From the NCBI GenBank assembly GCA_023662705.1, contig JAMPIM010000021.1, positions 1 through 35,528 on the forward strand: 35,528 nucleotides of DNA, written 5' to 3'. Position 1 is the first letter of the stretch; the number at the start of each line of letters is the position of its first letter. Made by a program: the position numbers and the translations under genes. The notes below the pieces were generated by a model. The model did no database searches. It had not been told where the DNA came from and saw only the letters and a list, made by a program, of their open reading frames with translations. The DNA is from Candidatus Gastranaerophilales bacterium (GTDB lineage: Bacteria > Cyanobacteriota > Vampirovibrionia > Gastranaerophilales > Gastranaerophilaceae). Below are positions 7,984 to 16,479 of this stretch, in pieces.

Positions 7984-8804
7984 ATAATACTTTTCTTTAA
8001 TCGTTCTGTTCTATTTTCGCTCAACAGGTTTTTAAGCTTCATAATAGCCTGAGCATGGAGTTGAGAAACTCTTGATTCTGATACATTAATTGCATCGCCG
8101 ATTTCTTTTAGTGTCATGTTTTCATGATAATAAAGAACCATAATTGTGCGTTCTCTTTCAGGTAAACGTTTCAAAGCTCCCTCCAACTCTTTTTTTACGT
8201 CTTTTTCTTCAAGCTCTTCGTGTGGAGCAAGGCTGCGAGAGTCTTCAATTGTATCAATGATTTCAATATCCCCGTCTGATGCACCTTTTTTATCATAAAT
8301 GGAAGTAATTGTTGTATCGTCAGCTAATAATTGCTCAACTTTTTCTCTTTCAATACCTAAATAATTCGCAATTTCAGTATTTGTAGCAGTTCTTCCATAC
8401 TGTTTTTTTAACTCTTCCTGAGCTTCTTTTACATCTCTAATCTTTCTTCTGACACTTCTTGGTAAAAAGTCTTGTGAACGAACTTTGTCGATAATATTAC
8501 CGCGGATACGCACAAGTGCATAAGTTTCAAATCTTGCGCCCATTCTTGGAGTATATTTTTCAACAGCATCAATAAGACCTTCTACGCCGTAGCTGGAAAT
8601 ATCTTCATACGAAAACGTAGGAGGAAGTGCAACTTTTACACGCCCAACAACATATCTTGTAAGATAAATGTATTGCAAAATTAATGCATCACGAAGTGTC
8701 TTATCTTCTCTGTTGTCAAAATATTTGCCCCACAAAGCAGCCAACTCTTCGTTAGTCATTCTTTTTATTTTATTGTATGAAGAAAAATCTAAATCGTATT
8801 CCAT
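7980..8804 (-). CDS. Sigma-70 family RNA polymerase sigma factor, FliA/WhiG-type layout
   Basis: The protein has regions 2, 3 and 4 but lacks the long region 1 of primary sigma factors. Region 2 contains EDISSYGVEGLIDAVEKYTP and RFETYALVRIRGNIID. Region 3 follows with FLPRSVRRKIRDV. Region 4 is RLPERERTIMVLYYHENMTL followed by the HTH KEIGDAINVSESRVSQLHAQA. Its size (about 275 aa) and arrangement match the FliA/WhiG/SigF group. I use the ATG at 8804; an in-frame TTG at 8828 would add eight residues, and the MTNEELAALW methionine at 8759 is also possible, because none has a clear Shine-Dalgarno. No flagellar gene is nearby, so its regulon is unknown; a general stress or cell-surface role is possible. 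Confidence 0.9.
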   Translation of the reverse strand: MEYDLDFSSYNKIKRMTNEELAALWGKYFDNREDKTLRDALILQYIYLTRYVVGRVKVALPPTFSYEDISSYGVEGLIDAVEKYTPRMGARFETYALVRIRGNIIDKVRSQDFLPRSVRRKIRDVKEAQEELKKQYGRTATNTEIANYLGIEREKVEQLLADDTTITSIYDKKGASDGDIEIIDTIEDSRSLAPHEELEEKDVKKELEGALKRLPERERTIMVLYYHENMTLKEIGDAINVSESRVSQLHAQAIMKLKNLLSENRTERLKKSII

Positions 8805-8892
8805 CCCGAGTGTCCATTGATATGTCAATTATTATTTTACCGTTTTTCGGGAATTTCTCTATCGTATATTTGTATGAATTTATTAAGATTTG

Positions 8893-9801
8893 TTAAACAA
8901 TTTTTAAAGCTTTGATAATCTTCATGACTTTTTCATCGGGTGCGATTTCCAGAGCTATTTTTTCAATGTGGTTTGGCGGGGTAAATTCCAGTTTATATGA
9001 CTGCAAAACCTGTTCTTCTGTTTTTATTTTTACTTTCCCAAAACCATATAAAGTATCGTTATAAACAGGATGTCCGATTGATGACATGTGAACTCTGATT
9101 TGATGGGTTCTGCCTGTAACTAAAGTTAATTCAACCAGAGTTGCTCCATCTAACCTCTCAAGTACTTTAACTTTTGTAAGACTCTCTTTTGCTCCTTTTC
9201 CATTTATTGCCATTTTGTGAGGTTGTGTAAGGTGGCGTCCTATAGGTGCATTAATCTCAAATTCATTTTGTTCAATGTTTCCACGCACAACTGCAATGTA
9301 TTTTTTTGTAAAATGATGTTCTTTCATTTCGTTTACCAAAAACTCGTGTGCAGTATTATTTTTTGCAATCATTATTAAACCTGACGTATTTCTATCAAGG
9401 CGGTGAAGAATACCTCTCCGCATATCTCCGTTTATGTCCGAAAGATTTTCTCCGTATTTGTGTAAAAGAGCATTTACAAGGGTTCCGCTTGTTTCTATTG
9501 GTGTGGGATGAGTAAGCATTCCTGATGGTTTGTTGATTACAGCCATATCATCATTTTCCCACACCACTTCCAAAGGAATATTCTCAGGCAGAATTTGAAT
9601 TGATAAAGTTTCAGCTTCATCTAATTCGATGATATCTCCAATCTTAAGAGAATAAGAAGGTTTTACCTCTTTAGAATTAACAAGACATTTTCCATTCTTT
9701 ATAAGATTTTGAATCTTTGAGCGTGAAATATCCTGCATTATTTCTGCAAGATATGCGTCGATTCTAATATCTTCGTTAAGTTCGTCGATTGTAAGCTTCA
9801 T
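8893..9801 (-). CDS. rluD: RluD-type 23S rRNA pseudouridine synthase
   Basis: A 302-aa enzyme of the RluA/RluD family converting specific rRNA uridines to pseudouridine. The N-terminal S4 RNA-binding domain (about residues 12-60, ISRSKIQNLIKNGKCLVN) is followed by the synthase domain with INKPSGMLTHP at 90-99 and the catalytic motif HRLDRNTSGLI, whose Asp136 is the expected nucleophile, then TGRTHQIRVHMSSIGHPV. S4 presence and length favour RluD over RluA or RluC, but paralogue identity is not certain. Its start overlaps the stop of the upstream synthase gene as TAATG, with no separate Shine-Dalgarno, indicating translational coupling. Confidence 0.88.
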   Translation of the reverse strand: MKLTIDELNEDIRIDAYLAEIMQDISRSKIQNLIKNGKCLVNSKEVKPSYSLKIGDIIELDEAETLSIQILPENIPLEVVWENDDMAVINKPSGMLTHPTPIETSGTLVNALLHKYGENLSDINGDMRRGILHRLDRNTSGLIMIAKNNTAHEFLVNEMKEHHFTKKYIAVVRGNIEQNEFEINAPIGRHLTQPHKMAINGKGAKESLTKVKVLERLDGATLVELTLVTGRTHQIRVHMSSIGHPVYNDTLYGFGKVKIKTEEQVLQSYKLEFTPPNHIEKIALEIAPDEKVMKIIKALKIV

Positions 9802-11105
9802 TATATTATATGCTCAGGCATTGCCGGTTTGCTGTTTTGTAGACGTTTTTCCAATTCTCCCGCAGGATTGTAGAACGGTGAAACTGTCATTACTTTCGCT
9901 GCGATATCAGGGTAGTGATATATGAATTTTAATTCACTGTCTGTTAACGGTTTTTGTGTATGAACGTTTGCATAGCGGGCAAGTTCAAGAATATTGCGCG
10001 CTTCGTTTTCATCTTTAAATTCTATTTCAAGTTTGTCGTAAACATTTCTGAAACCTTTAATACCGCCATATTCTCCTGTTGTAATCATTCTTCCTGTTTC
10101 AATGATTTCAGGCTCGCCTCTTCCGAGTTCTTCGTAATCATATAATTCGTAATTTCTGCGGTCTTTTAGCGCTCCGTCTGCGTGAATTCCTGATTCGTGA
10201 GCAAATGCATTATCGCCGACGGCAGGCTGATTCATCGGAATCGGTAATCCAAAAGCATAAGCTGTATATTTTGCAAGTTTCCACGCTTTAGAAAGGTCGA
10301 TTTGTTCGTCAACCTGATATTTTCCTTTGAACCCTGCTGATTTTAAAACAGCAAGAAGACACGATACTAAATCAGCGTTTCCTGCGCGTTCTCCCATTCC
10401 GTTAACAGCTGTGTTTATATAAGCATCTACTCCAGCATCAATAGCTGCTCTTGCACCCATAACAGAACATGCAACTGCCATTCCGAGGTCATTATGATAA
10501 TGCATTTCAATCGGCATTTGAGTCTCTTTTGCAAGACGATAAATTCGGTCATAAGTTGTCTGCGGGTCTTCATAACCCAATGTATCACAATATCTGAAAC
10601 GATATGCACCACGTTTTTTTACTTCTTTTGCCAATTTTATCAGATAATCCAAATCACTTCTTGATGCATCTTCTGCATTAACACCGATGATTTTAGCACC
10701 TTTAGAAACTGCACATTCAACGGCTTCACACGTCATTCGGATGATATCATCAGGAGTTTTTTTGCCTAAATATTTACCCCAAATCATCTGTTCGGATGTA
10801 GATTGGGAAAGATTGCAGTTCTCCAAAAGAGGACAGTTTGTAAATGATTGCTCAACATCGCTTGCTATAGCACGCATCCAGCCTGATAGTTTGGTTTTGG
10901 TGATAATTCCACGTTTTACTAATTCTAAATTTGCATTCAGATAATTAAGTTCGTGCATTGTAGTAGGGAATCCGAATTCGGATTGAGTAATTCCCATATC
11001 ATCAAGCATCAGGTTAATCAGTGTTTTTTGAAGTTTAGCTAAACCAAGTCTGGAAGTTTGTACTCCGTCTCTGTTAGTAACATCTACAAAATAAATTTTT
11101 GGCAT
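9801..11105 (-). CDS. Homocitrate/2-isopropylmalate synthase family (HMGL-like) enzyme
   Basis: A 434-aa TIM-barrel enzyme that should condense acetyl-CoA with a 2-oxo acid. The N-terminal FVDVTNRDGVQTS carries the Arg-Asp pair of the active site, HYHNDLGMAVA supplies the two metal-binding histidines, and NTAVNGMGERAGNADL the metal-binding Asn. A FAHESGIHADGALKD segment follows, as in homocitrate and isopropylmalate synthases. There is no C-terminal LeuA allosteric domain. I start at ATG 11105, not the in-frame TTG at 11117, because the TTGGAG there supplies the Shine-Dalgarno 6 nt upstream. Substrate (2-oxoglutarate, 2-oxoisovalerate or pyruvate) cannot be settled by eye; no leu, nif or lys genes are adjacent. 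Confidence 0.85.
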   Translation of the reverse strand: MPKIYFVDVTNRDGVQTSRLGLAKLQKTLINLMLDDMGITQSEFGFPTTMHELNYLNANLELVKRGIITKTKLSGWMRAIASDVEQSFTNCPLLENCNLSQSTSEQMIWGKYLGKKTPDDIIRMTCEAVECAVSKGAKIIGVNAEDASRSDLDYLIKLAKEVKKRGAYRFRYCDTLGYEDPQTTYDRIYRLAKETQMPIEMHYHNDLGMAVACSVMGARAAIDAGVDAYINTAVNGMGERAGNADLVSCLLAVLKSAGFKGKYQVDEQIDLSKAWKLAKYTAYAFGLPIPMNQPAVGDNAFAHESGIHADGALKDRRNYELYDYEELGRGEPEIIETGRMITTGEYGGIKGFRNVYDKLEIEFKDENEARNILELARYANVHTQKPLTDSELKFIYHYPDIAAKVMTVSPFYNPAGELEKRLQNSKPAMPEHII

Positions 11106-11186
11106 TCTTTTCTCCAATACAATTGTTTGCTGATTTATTTTACTTTATCTTGGCAGTTTATGGCAAGTAAAGATTATATTAAGCTG

Positions 11187-11627
11187 TTATATTCTGTGAG
11201 TTCTTTTTGCTGTCAACCCTAATGCAGCTGTAACAGCAGCTAAAAAGGTTAGTGCTGTAGCCTTAAAAGAATTTAGATTTGAGTGTTTTTTTGCTTTTTC
11301 GATGTCTTCAGGATTAAACGGATGCTCTTTATCATATTTGCCCACATATAATTTGTTCATGTAAAGATCTCTCATTGTATTGTAATCGAAATTTTTTAAA
11401 CAGCTAAATACATGTAAAGAGTCTTTATTCCCTAATCTTGCAACCAAAATATCAGGTCTGTATGTTTCGTTTGCAACTTCTTTATTATTTCTGTCTTGAT
11501 TCTTTTCATAAACATCCATTTTTGCTGCAATATCATCTCCGATTTCTTTTTGTATATCGGTATAACGATTGTAATTTGGCATAAAAGTCTGTTTAAAATT
11601 AGTGTTGTTGATTTGGTTTATTTTCAT
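11187..11627 (-). CDS. Small tagged protein with C-terminal membrane segment, function unknown
   Basis: A 146-aa protein I do not recognise. It opens with MKINQINNTNFKQTF, the clearest example in the window of a recurrent N-terminal peptide (see findings). The middle is charged and helical. Residues about 123-141 (FKATALTFLAAVTAALGLTA) are a hydrophobic segment followed by KRTHRI, so it may be tail-anchored with its bulk in the cytoplasm. It begins 10 nt after the symporter stop with an AAGGGA Shine-Dalgarno, so it is probably co-transcribed with agcS. Function cannot be inferred beyond possible membrane association. Confidence 0.75.
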   Translation of the reverse strand: MKINQINNTNFKQTFMPNYNRYTDIQKEIGDDIAAKMDVYEKNQDRNNKEVANETYRPDILVARLGNKDSLHVFSCLKNFDYNTMRDLYMNKLYVGKYDKEHPFNPEDIEKAKKHSNLNSFKATALTFLAAVTAALGLTAKRTHRI

Positions 11628-11637
11628 TTTGTATCCC

Positions 11638-13113
11638 TTATAAATATTTGACGAATTTTGTTCCTACATTGTATTTTTCACAGTAGCGTTTAAGTTCCTT
11701 GATGACAATTCCTGAAAGCATAAACACTGCAATCAGATTCGGAACTGCCAGGAACAATGTTACTGCATCCGAAAGATTAATAATTGATTGGAAATTCATA
11801 GCAGAGCCTGCAATTATACATAAACAGTAAATTGCCTGAAAAGTTCTTGTTTTTGCTTTGCCTTCTCCGAATAAGAAGCCCCAGGCTTTAAGTCCGTAAT
11901 ATGAACCGCAAAGCATTGTTGATAAAACAAAACAGCTTGCCATTATTGTTAATAGAATAGGATAAGCAGGACAGATTGTTGCGAAGGCTTTCGATGTGAG
12001 TTCAATACCTGCGATTCCGTCAACTGTTAAATAAGCTTTGGATACAACAATTACGAATGCAGTTGCAACACCTACGATAACGGTATCAACAAACGGTTGT
12101 AACATAGAAATAAACGCCTGAGCAACCGGTTTGTTTGTATTAACCGCAGAAAATGCAATTGGAGCAGTACCTAAGCCTGATTCGTTGGCGAACATTGCTC
12201 TTCTGAATCCCCAGAGTAAGCAGGCAAATGCGCCGCCTGTCATCGCTTTTGGCGAAAATGCTTCACGGATAATTAAAGCAACTGTTTCGGGTAGATGATG
12301 AATATTTACTAAACATACAAGAAATGCACTTGCAACGTATAAAGTACACATTACAGGTGTTACTTTTGAAGTGAATTTTCCGATTGCCTTAATTCCGCCA
12401 ATAATAGTGAACCATGTTATTACTGCAACAATAGTTCCTAATATCCATCCGTTGTTTGCAAAAATACTGTTGTCTCCGCCTGTAACTTCCGTATATTGCG
12501 CTGTCATTGCGTTGATTTGGAATAAGTTCCAACCGCCAATCATTGCGAAAATACAGCATACAGCATAAGTTTTTGCTAAAATGTTGCCGAACTTCTCTCT
12601 ATATTTACCACTGCCCCTGAATGCAATGGGGATATAGTACATAGGCCCGCCTGAAACTGAACCGTCAGGGTTTGTTTGTCTGAATTTAACCCCGAGCAGT
12701 ACTTCAGAGAACTTAAGCGCCATTGAGAATAGACCTGCGATAATCATCCAGAAAATTACTCCGGGGCCGCCGATTGATACTGCAGCTGCTGAACCTGCTA
12801 CATTACCAATGCCTGCTGATGCTGATATTGTTGCGCTCAAAGCCTGAAAAGAAGAAAGTTCGCCTTTTTTCTTTCTTTGAAATCCTGATGGGTTGTCGTG
12901 CTTATACTTGTTTGTGATTAATTTAAGCGCGTGTTTAAATCCCCAGAAACCTATGAATCCTGTTCTGAATGTGAAAAACAGAGCTGCTGAGATTAACAAA
13001 GCAACAAGAAACTCGACTTTTACTCCTCCGATTGTGACATAGGAAAAGATAAAGCCCGATACTTTATCGGCTATCGGCGCAAGCGCGCTATCTATTACGG
13101 CATCTAAATTCAT
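11638..13113 (-). CDS. agcS: Alanine/glycine:cation (sodium) symporter, AgcS family
   Basis: A 491-aa polytopic inner-membrane transporter taking up alanine or glycine with Na+ or H+. Typical family sequences are visible: SASAGIGNVAGSAAAVSIGGPG in the first third, then SGGPMYYI, GGWNLFQINAM, ANESGLGTAPIAFSAV and about ten hydrophobic segments. Length is typical (450-500 aa). The start ATG at 13113 has no strong Shine-Dalgarno, but a TATAAT-like element lies close upstream. It is followed after 10 nt by the small tagged membrane protein. Exact substrate is inferred from family only. Confidence 0.93.
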   Translation of the reverse strand: MNLDAVIDSALAPIADKVSGFIFSYVTIGGVKVEFLVALLISAALFFTFRTGFIGFWGFKHALKLITNKYKHDNPSGFQRKKKGELSSFQALSATISASAGIGNVAGSAAAVSIGGPGVIFWMIIAGLFSMALKFSEVLLGVKFRQTNPDGSVSGGPMYYIPIAFRGSGKYREKFGNILAKTYAVCCIFAMIGGWNLFQINAMTAQYTEVTGGDNSIFANNGWILGTIVAVITWFTIIGGIKAIGKFTSKVTPVMCTLYVASAFLVCLVNIHHLPETVALIIREAFSPKAMTGGAFACLLWGFRRAMFANESGLGTAPIAFSAVNTNKPVAQAFISMLQPFVDTVIVGVATAFVIVVSKAYLTVDGIAGIELTSKAFATICPAYPILLTIMASCFVLSTMLCGSYYGLKAWGFLFGEGKAKTRTFQAIYCLCIIAGSAMNFQSIINLSDAVTLFLAVPNLIAVFMLSGIVIKELKRYCEKYNVGTKFVKYL

Positions 13114-13218
13114 ATAATAATTTTATTATAAACATGGGGGTAAATATAGGAGTATTAATTTTTGTTACAACACTATCAACCCAACCTGCGTGAACCCTCT
13201 TGTAACAGAGTCAGCAGA

Positions 13219-13289
13219 GACCGACTTGTAGCATTGCGCTACACTAGTAGTTTTGCAGAATGTCGGTCGATCCTTGTCTACGTGCGTAG
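13219..13289. repeat. Nested palindromic intergenic element
   Basis: GACCGAC (13219-13225) pairs with GTCGGTC (13262-13268). Inside it TGTAGC (13227-13232) pairs with GCTACA (13238-13243) around a 5-nt loop. A further compact palindrome CTACGTGCGTAG lies at 13278-13289. The stretch is richer in G+C than its surroundings and sits between agcS and a terminator. It may be a dispersed repeat or a structured RNA; copy number cannot be judged here. Confidence 0.5.
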
Positions 13290-13292
13290 CAC

Positions 13293-13321
13293 AAAAAAAA
13301 GCCTCTTCGTTAAGGAGAGGC
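13293..13321 (-). terminator. Rho-independent terminator of the coiled-coil protein gene
   Basis: Read on the minus strand, GCCTCT and AGAGGC (13301-13321) form a 6-7 bp stem around a short loop, followed at once by eight Ts (13300-13293). It lies about 60 nt after the stop of the minus-strand gene at 13380-13895 and would end its transcript before agcS. Confidence 0.85.
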
Positions 13322-13379
13322 GAGGGGAAATAGTTAATAGGTATACACTTCACATTCTGTTTTTAGAGTTTAGAATCTT

Positions 13380-13895
13380 TTATCTTAGCCCGAATGTCGG
13401 TACCGTATCTTTGATACTATCGGATGCTAATTGTTTATATGATTCAAGTTGTTGTCGTTTCATTTTTAACCTTTGTTCTATGCCGTTTAATTCGAGTTGA
13501 ATTTCTTTTTCTTTTTCGTTCAGAACGGTTGCTTCCTGTTGTTTCAGATTCTTCATTGCCTGTTCTTTAAACTGATTGAATGCGCTCATTTCTATTTGCA
13601 TTTGCATCATCTGATTGCCCGTATAAGGAACTCGACCCATCATCTTCATCTGCTGCAAATTTTGCATTGCACTCATTGAACTCGCCTGATCGGAATATTG
13701 CGCAAATAGAGAGGCTCGCGGAAGCAGTTCCGATGAGAGACCTGCAATATTCCCAATGTTAAGTATGCTGGAACCGCCCAGAACACCCGCATACTTTTGG
13801 TAATTGGATAGTCGGGTCTGGACGTCCATCGCCTGTTTTTCCAGACTGTTTATTTCGCGTGTTAATCTCTGGACTTGCCAGAATGCTATTAACAT
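13380..13895 (-). CDS. Coiled-coil protein of unknown function
   Basis: A 171-aa protein with no recognised domain. Residues 5-37 and about 104-158 have heptad-like, charged helical sequence (LTREINSLEKQAMDVQTRL; NEKEKEIQLELNGIEQRLK), while residues 68-105 are rich in Met, Gln and Ser. The layout of two helices around a flexible Gly/Ser/Met-rich middle suggests a structural or filament-forming protein, but this is a guess. The N-terminus (MLIAFWQ) is hydrophobic yet too short for a signal peptide. A weak AGGTAGG lies 6 nt before the ATG, and a strong terminator follows, so it appears to be a single-gene transcript. Confidence 0.65.
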   Translation of the reverse strand: MLIAFWQVQRLTREINSLEKQAMDVQTRLSNYQKYAGVLGGSSILNIGNIAGLSSELLPRASLFAQYSDQASSMSAMQNLQQMKMMGRVPYTGNQMMQMQIEMSAFNQFKEQAMKNLKQQEATVLNEKEKEIQLELNGIEQRLKMKRQQLESYKQLASDSIKDTVPTFGLR

Positions 13896-14098
13896 AATAA
13901 ACCTACCTAACTAATTTAACTAACCTTTGTAAAACTAAATGGGGTAAATATAAATTAACCTTTTCTAACCTTACAAATAAATAAAGTATTTCTATTTTTC
14001 AAAATTGCCTTTTTCTTTAAAAATTGTAAAGTTATGTAAACTTAAGGGGCTGGACGTGAGCCTGCAAGTGTATTAGTATGAGTGTGGAGGAGAGAATT

Positions 14099-14548
14099 AT
14101 GATTAAAGACAGATTAGAAAATGCTCATATTTATTACCCGATTTCTGGTGCTTTGAAACAAGGTTTTGAGTGGTTGAAATCTCAGGATTTAAAGAATATT
14201 GAGCCTAAAAAATATGTTATTGACGGTGAGCAGCTTTGGGCAAATGTTCAGGAATACGAAACAAAAGACGATGCTAAATACGAAACTCACCGCAAGTATA
14301 TTGATATCCAGTATATGATTCAGGGAAAAGAGTTTGTAGGTGTTACAGATAAATCAAATTGTACAACTTGCGACCCTTATAACAATGAAACTGATTTAGA
14401 ATTTATGGATATTAATGTTAAAGAAGAATATCAGATTCTTAATGAAGGAGAATTTTTGGTATTCTTCCCGACAGATGCTCACAAACCTTCAATTAATCCT
14501 GATGAAAAATTGAATGTTAAAAAAGTTATTGTAAAAGTTGCGGTCTAA
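14099..14548 (+). CDS. YhcH/YjgK/YiaL family (DUF386) cupin-like protein
   Basis: A 149-aa protein of the family that includes EbgC and the E. coli NanQ/YhcH sialic acid anomerase. Conserved features are YVIDGEQLWANVQEYET near residues 39-55, the metal-ligand stretch YETHRKYIDIQYMI (Glu62, His64, Asp69), and the C-terminal GEFLVFFPTDAHKPSI with His128. It should form a double-stranded beta-helix acting on a sugar, perhaps as a mutarotase. I start at ATG 14099 because GGAGGAG lies 6 nt before it; the in-frame ATG at 14078 would put that Shine-Dalgarno inside the gene. No sialate or galactoside genes surround it, so its substrate is open. Confidence 0.88.
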   Translation: MIKDRLENAHIYYPISGALKQGFEWLKSQDLKNIEPKKYVIDGEQLWANVQEYETKDDAKYETHRKYIDIQYMIQGKEFVGVTDKSNCTTCDPYNNETDLEFMDINVKEEYQILNEGEFLVFFPTDAHKPSINPDEKLNVKKVIVKVAV

Positions 14549-14557
14549 TATTTACCC

Positions 14558-14929
14558 CTAAGCGGCGAATATATTTTCAACAGAATTATCGATTTCAAAA
14601 TCGTATAATTCGTTTTCGGAGTTGTCATCTTTTGCTTGGGCAATATTCCAAAGTTCACCTAAAACCGGTTCTTTAGCCGGTTTTTTAGCTGCATGGCTTT
14701 TTAAGTATTTTAAAGTTTCTTTTAATGAATTATTAACACTGATTTGTGAAGATGCTTTAATAATTGATAATTGCGGATTATATTCAAAAACTGTTTTATC
14801 AACAATCTTTTGTACAGTTTCTTGAGAAGCATTCTGTTTATTAAGAATGTTTTTTGCTGCATTTCTCAAATTTTCTCTGTTTTCAAATTGCTGAAATGAA
14901 TTCATAGTATGAGTAATATTGATTCCCAT
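14558..14929 (-). CDS. Small hypothetical protein, possible weak N-terminal tag
   Basis: A 123-aa protein with no recognised domain. It begins MGINITHTMNSFQQF, which loosely resembles the recurrent M-x-I...N..F-x N-terminal peptide seen elsewhere in this window. The body is predominantly helical and polar (residues 20-85), with an acidic C-terminus. No signal peptide or membrane segment is visible. It converges on the YhcH-family gene, 9 nt away. Codon use looks ordinary for the window and the frame is uninterrupted, so I regard it as real but of unknown function. Confidence 0.55.
   Translation of the reverse strand: MGINITHTMNSFQQFENRENLRNAAKNILNKQNASQETVQKIVDKTVFEYNPQLSIIKASSQISVNNSLKETLKYLKSHAAKKPAKEPVLGELWNIAQAKDDNSENELYDFEIDNSVENIFAA
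14661..14686 (+). terminator. Possible intrinsic terminator of the YhcH-family gene, inside the opposite-strand gene
   Basis: AAAACCGG (14661-14668) and CCGGTTTT (14677-14684) form an 8-bp stem around an 8-nt loop and run into Ts. It lies 113 nt after the YhcH-family stop but within the coding part of the convergent gene, where it encodes KPAKEPV, so the hairpin may be coincidental. Confidence 0.3.
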
Positions 14930-15147
14930 TTTCCGATACCCTTTGTTATCCCTTTTCTGTATTATTTATATCGGCATTTTGTGGTAAAGACTTTAGGGTT
15001 TTAGAGAATATTGTTACAATTCTTAATAAAATAAGTAAAAAAATATTTAGGAGCGTTTTAATATTAGATAACAATACAGTTATAAAAAAGTATTTTTATG
15101 ATAATATAAATGTACATATCACAGACAATATAAAAGGGATATCATTA

Positions 15148-16452
15148 ATGAAAACTTGGGCGAAAAGCTTGGTGCTTACGGCAATATTAATAATTTCAAC
15201 AGCTGCTGTTTTTGCAGAACCAGCTAAGACAGTTGATAAAGAAGCTGTTTTAAAAGCAATTGTTGGTTATGACCAAAAAATCGGAACTAATCCTAAATCA
15301 GAGGATGCTTATATAAACCGTGCGTATCTGAATTATATTATCGGAAATATTGATGCTGCGATTGCTGATTATGATATCCTTATTTCAATTAACCCTAAAA
15401 ATGAAGAGTTTTTCTTGAACAGAGGTTATTTAAAACATATTTCTAACAGACGTGAAGAAGCTTTGAAAGATTATGATGAAGCTTTGAAAATTAAACCTGA
15501 TTATGCTTTTGCCCACAATAACCGCGGTGTTGTTCTTTCAGAACTCGGAAGGGCTAATGAATCTCTTACTGCATATAATACGGCAATTAAAATTGACCCT
15601 AATTATGCCGATGCTTATTATAACCGCGGGAACTTAAAAACAAGAGCCGAAAAGAACGAAGAGGCTTTAGAAGATTTTAATAATGCTATTAAATTGAATC
15701 CATCCGATTCAGCTTCATATAATAACCGCGGGGTTGTAAAAAGAAAACTTAACTATGATGTAGGTGCTTTGAGCGACTTTACGATTGCAATCAGATTAAA
15801 TCCTGAAGACATTACGGCTTTTGCAAACAGAGGTCGTTTGAAAAAACGCTATTTTGACAGCGAGGGTGCGGAAGAAGATTTCCAAACAGCAATCGCTGTG
15901 GCTAACGAAAGTCCTGTTCTTGTAAAAGAAATCGAAATCCAAAAACAGATTGCAGAAGTTCAAAAACCAAAGGTTACTCCTGCACAAACTCAGGAGCTTG
16001 CTCAACCAAAGGTTGCACAGGAGCCTATTCAGAAAATTGCTAACAAACAGATTCTTCCTAAAGCAGAAGAGCCTGTTAAGGTTGCAGCTATGCAGGCAGG
16101 AGTTGTTAAAGTTGATCCAAATCATACAAAACAGAGTGTTACACCTTCTGTTCCTGTTAAACCTGCACCTGAAATTACAACAAAACCTGTTGCTAATCCG
16201 AAGCTTGCAGAATGTTATTACATTCGAGCTTTGCAGAAATATATTCTTCAAAACAGACAGAGTGCTCTTGCTGACTTTAATATGGCTATTCAGTATAATC
16301 CTGAGTATGCGGAAGCTTACTACTATAGAGCAGCAATTAAACGCGATATGAAAGATTCCGGATTTGTAGATGATTATACAAAAGCTATTCAAATTAACCC
16401 TTCCTTGAAAGCGGTTAATGATGCCGATGTATTAATGATATTAAAGATATAG
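15148..16452 (+). CDS. Secreted TPR-repeat protein
   Basis: A 434-aa protein with a Sec signal peptide (MKTWAKSLVLTAILIISTAAVFA, cleavage predicted after about residue 23). Six consecutive 34-residue tetratricopeptide repeats run from about residue 50 to 250, each with the A.NNRG...A..DF..AI..NP pattern. A Pro/Gln/Lys/Val-rich linker of about 85 residues (260-345) follows, then two more TPRs (about 352-425). TPR arrays mediate protein-protein contacts, here probably in the periplasm or at the cell surface. An AAAGGG Shine-Dalgarno precedes the ATG by about 9 nt. It is 27 nt upstream of the nucleotidase-like gene and likely shares its transcript. Partner unknown. Confidence 0.85.
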   Translation: MKTWAKSLVLTAILIISTAAVFAEPAKTVDKEAVLKAIVGYDQKIGTNPKSEDAYINRAYLNYIIGNIDAAIADYDILISINPKNEEFFLNRGYLKHISNRREEALKDYDEALKIKPDYAFAHNNRGVVLSELGRANESLTAYNTAIKIDPNYADAYYNRGNLKTRAEKNEEALEDFNNAIKLNPSDSASYNNRGVVKRKLNYDVGALSDFTIAIRLNPEDITAFANRGRLKKRYFDSEGAEEDFQTAIAVANESPVLVKEIEIQKQIAEVQKPKVTPAQTQELAQPKVAQEPIQKIANKQILPKAEEPVKVAAMQAGVVKVDPNHTKQSVTPSVPVKPAPEITTKPVANPKLAECYYIRALQKYILQNRQSALADFNMAIQYNPEYAEAYYYRAAIKRDMKDSGFVDDYTKAIQINPSLKAVNDADVLMILKI

Positions 16453-16479
16453 GTAAAAGAATACGAGGAGTGTGTGTAA

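Noticed and set aside
13165..13353. 62-aa minus-strand frame across the palindromic element
   Set aside because: It spans the nested inverted repeats and the terminator stem, has no Shine-Dalgarno and no family resemblance; the open frame is more likely a by-product of a palindromic intergenic element.
13162..13500. 112-aa plus-strand frame
   Set aside because: It crosses the same palindromes and the terminator and runs antisense into the coiled-coil gene; no start signal supports it.
15950..16351. 133-aa plus-strand Leu/Gln/Arg-rich frame inside the TPR gene
   Set aside because: It is a frame-shifted reading of the Gln/Lys/Pro linker and C-terminal repeats of the TPR protein.
15796..16392. 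198-aa Cys/Asn/Phe-rich minus-strand frame opposite the TPR protein
   Set aside because: Composition is that of an antisense reading of a Lys/Asn/Ala-rich gene; the TPR repeats on the plus strand explain the region.
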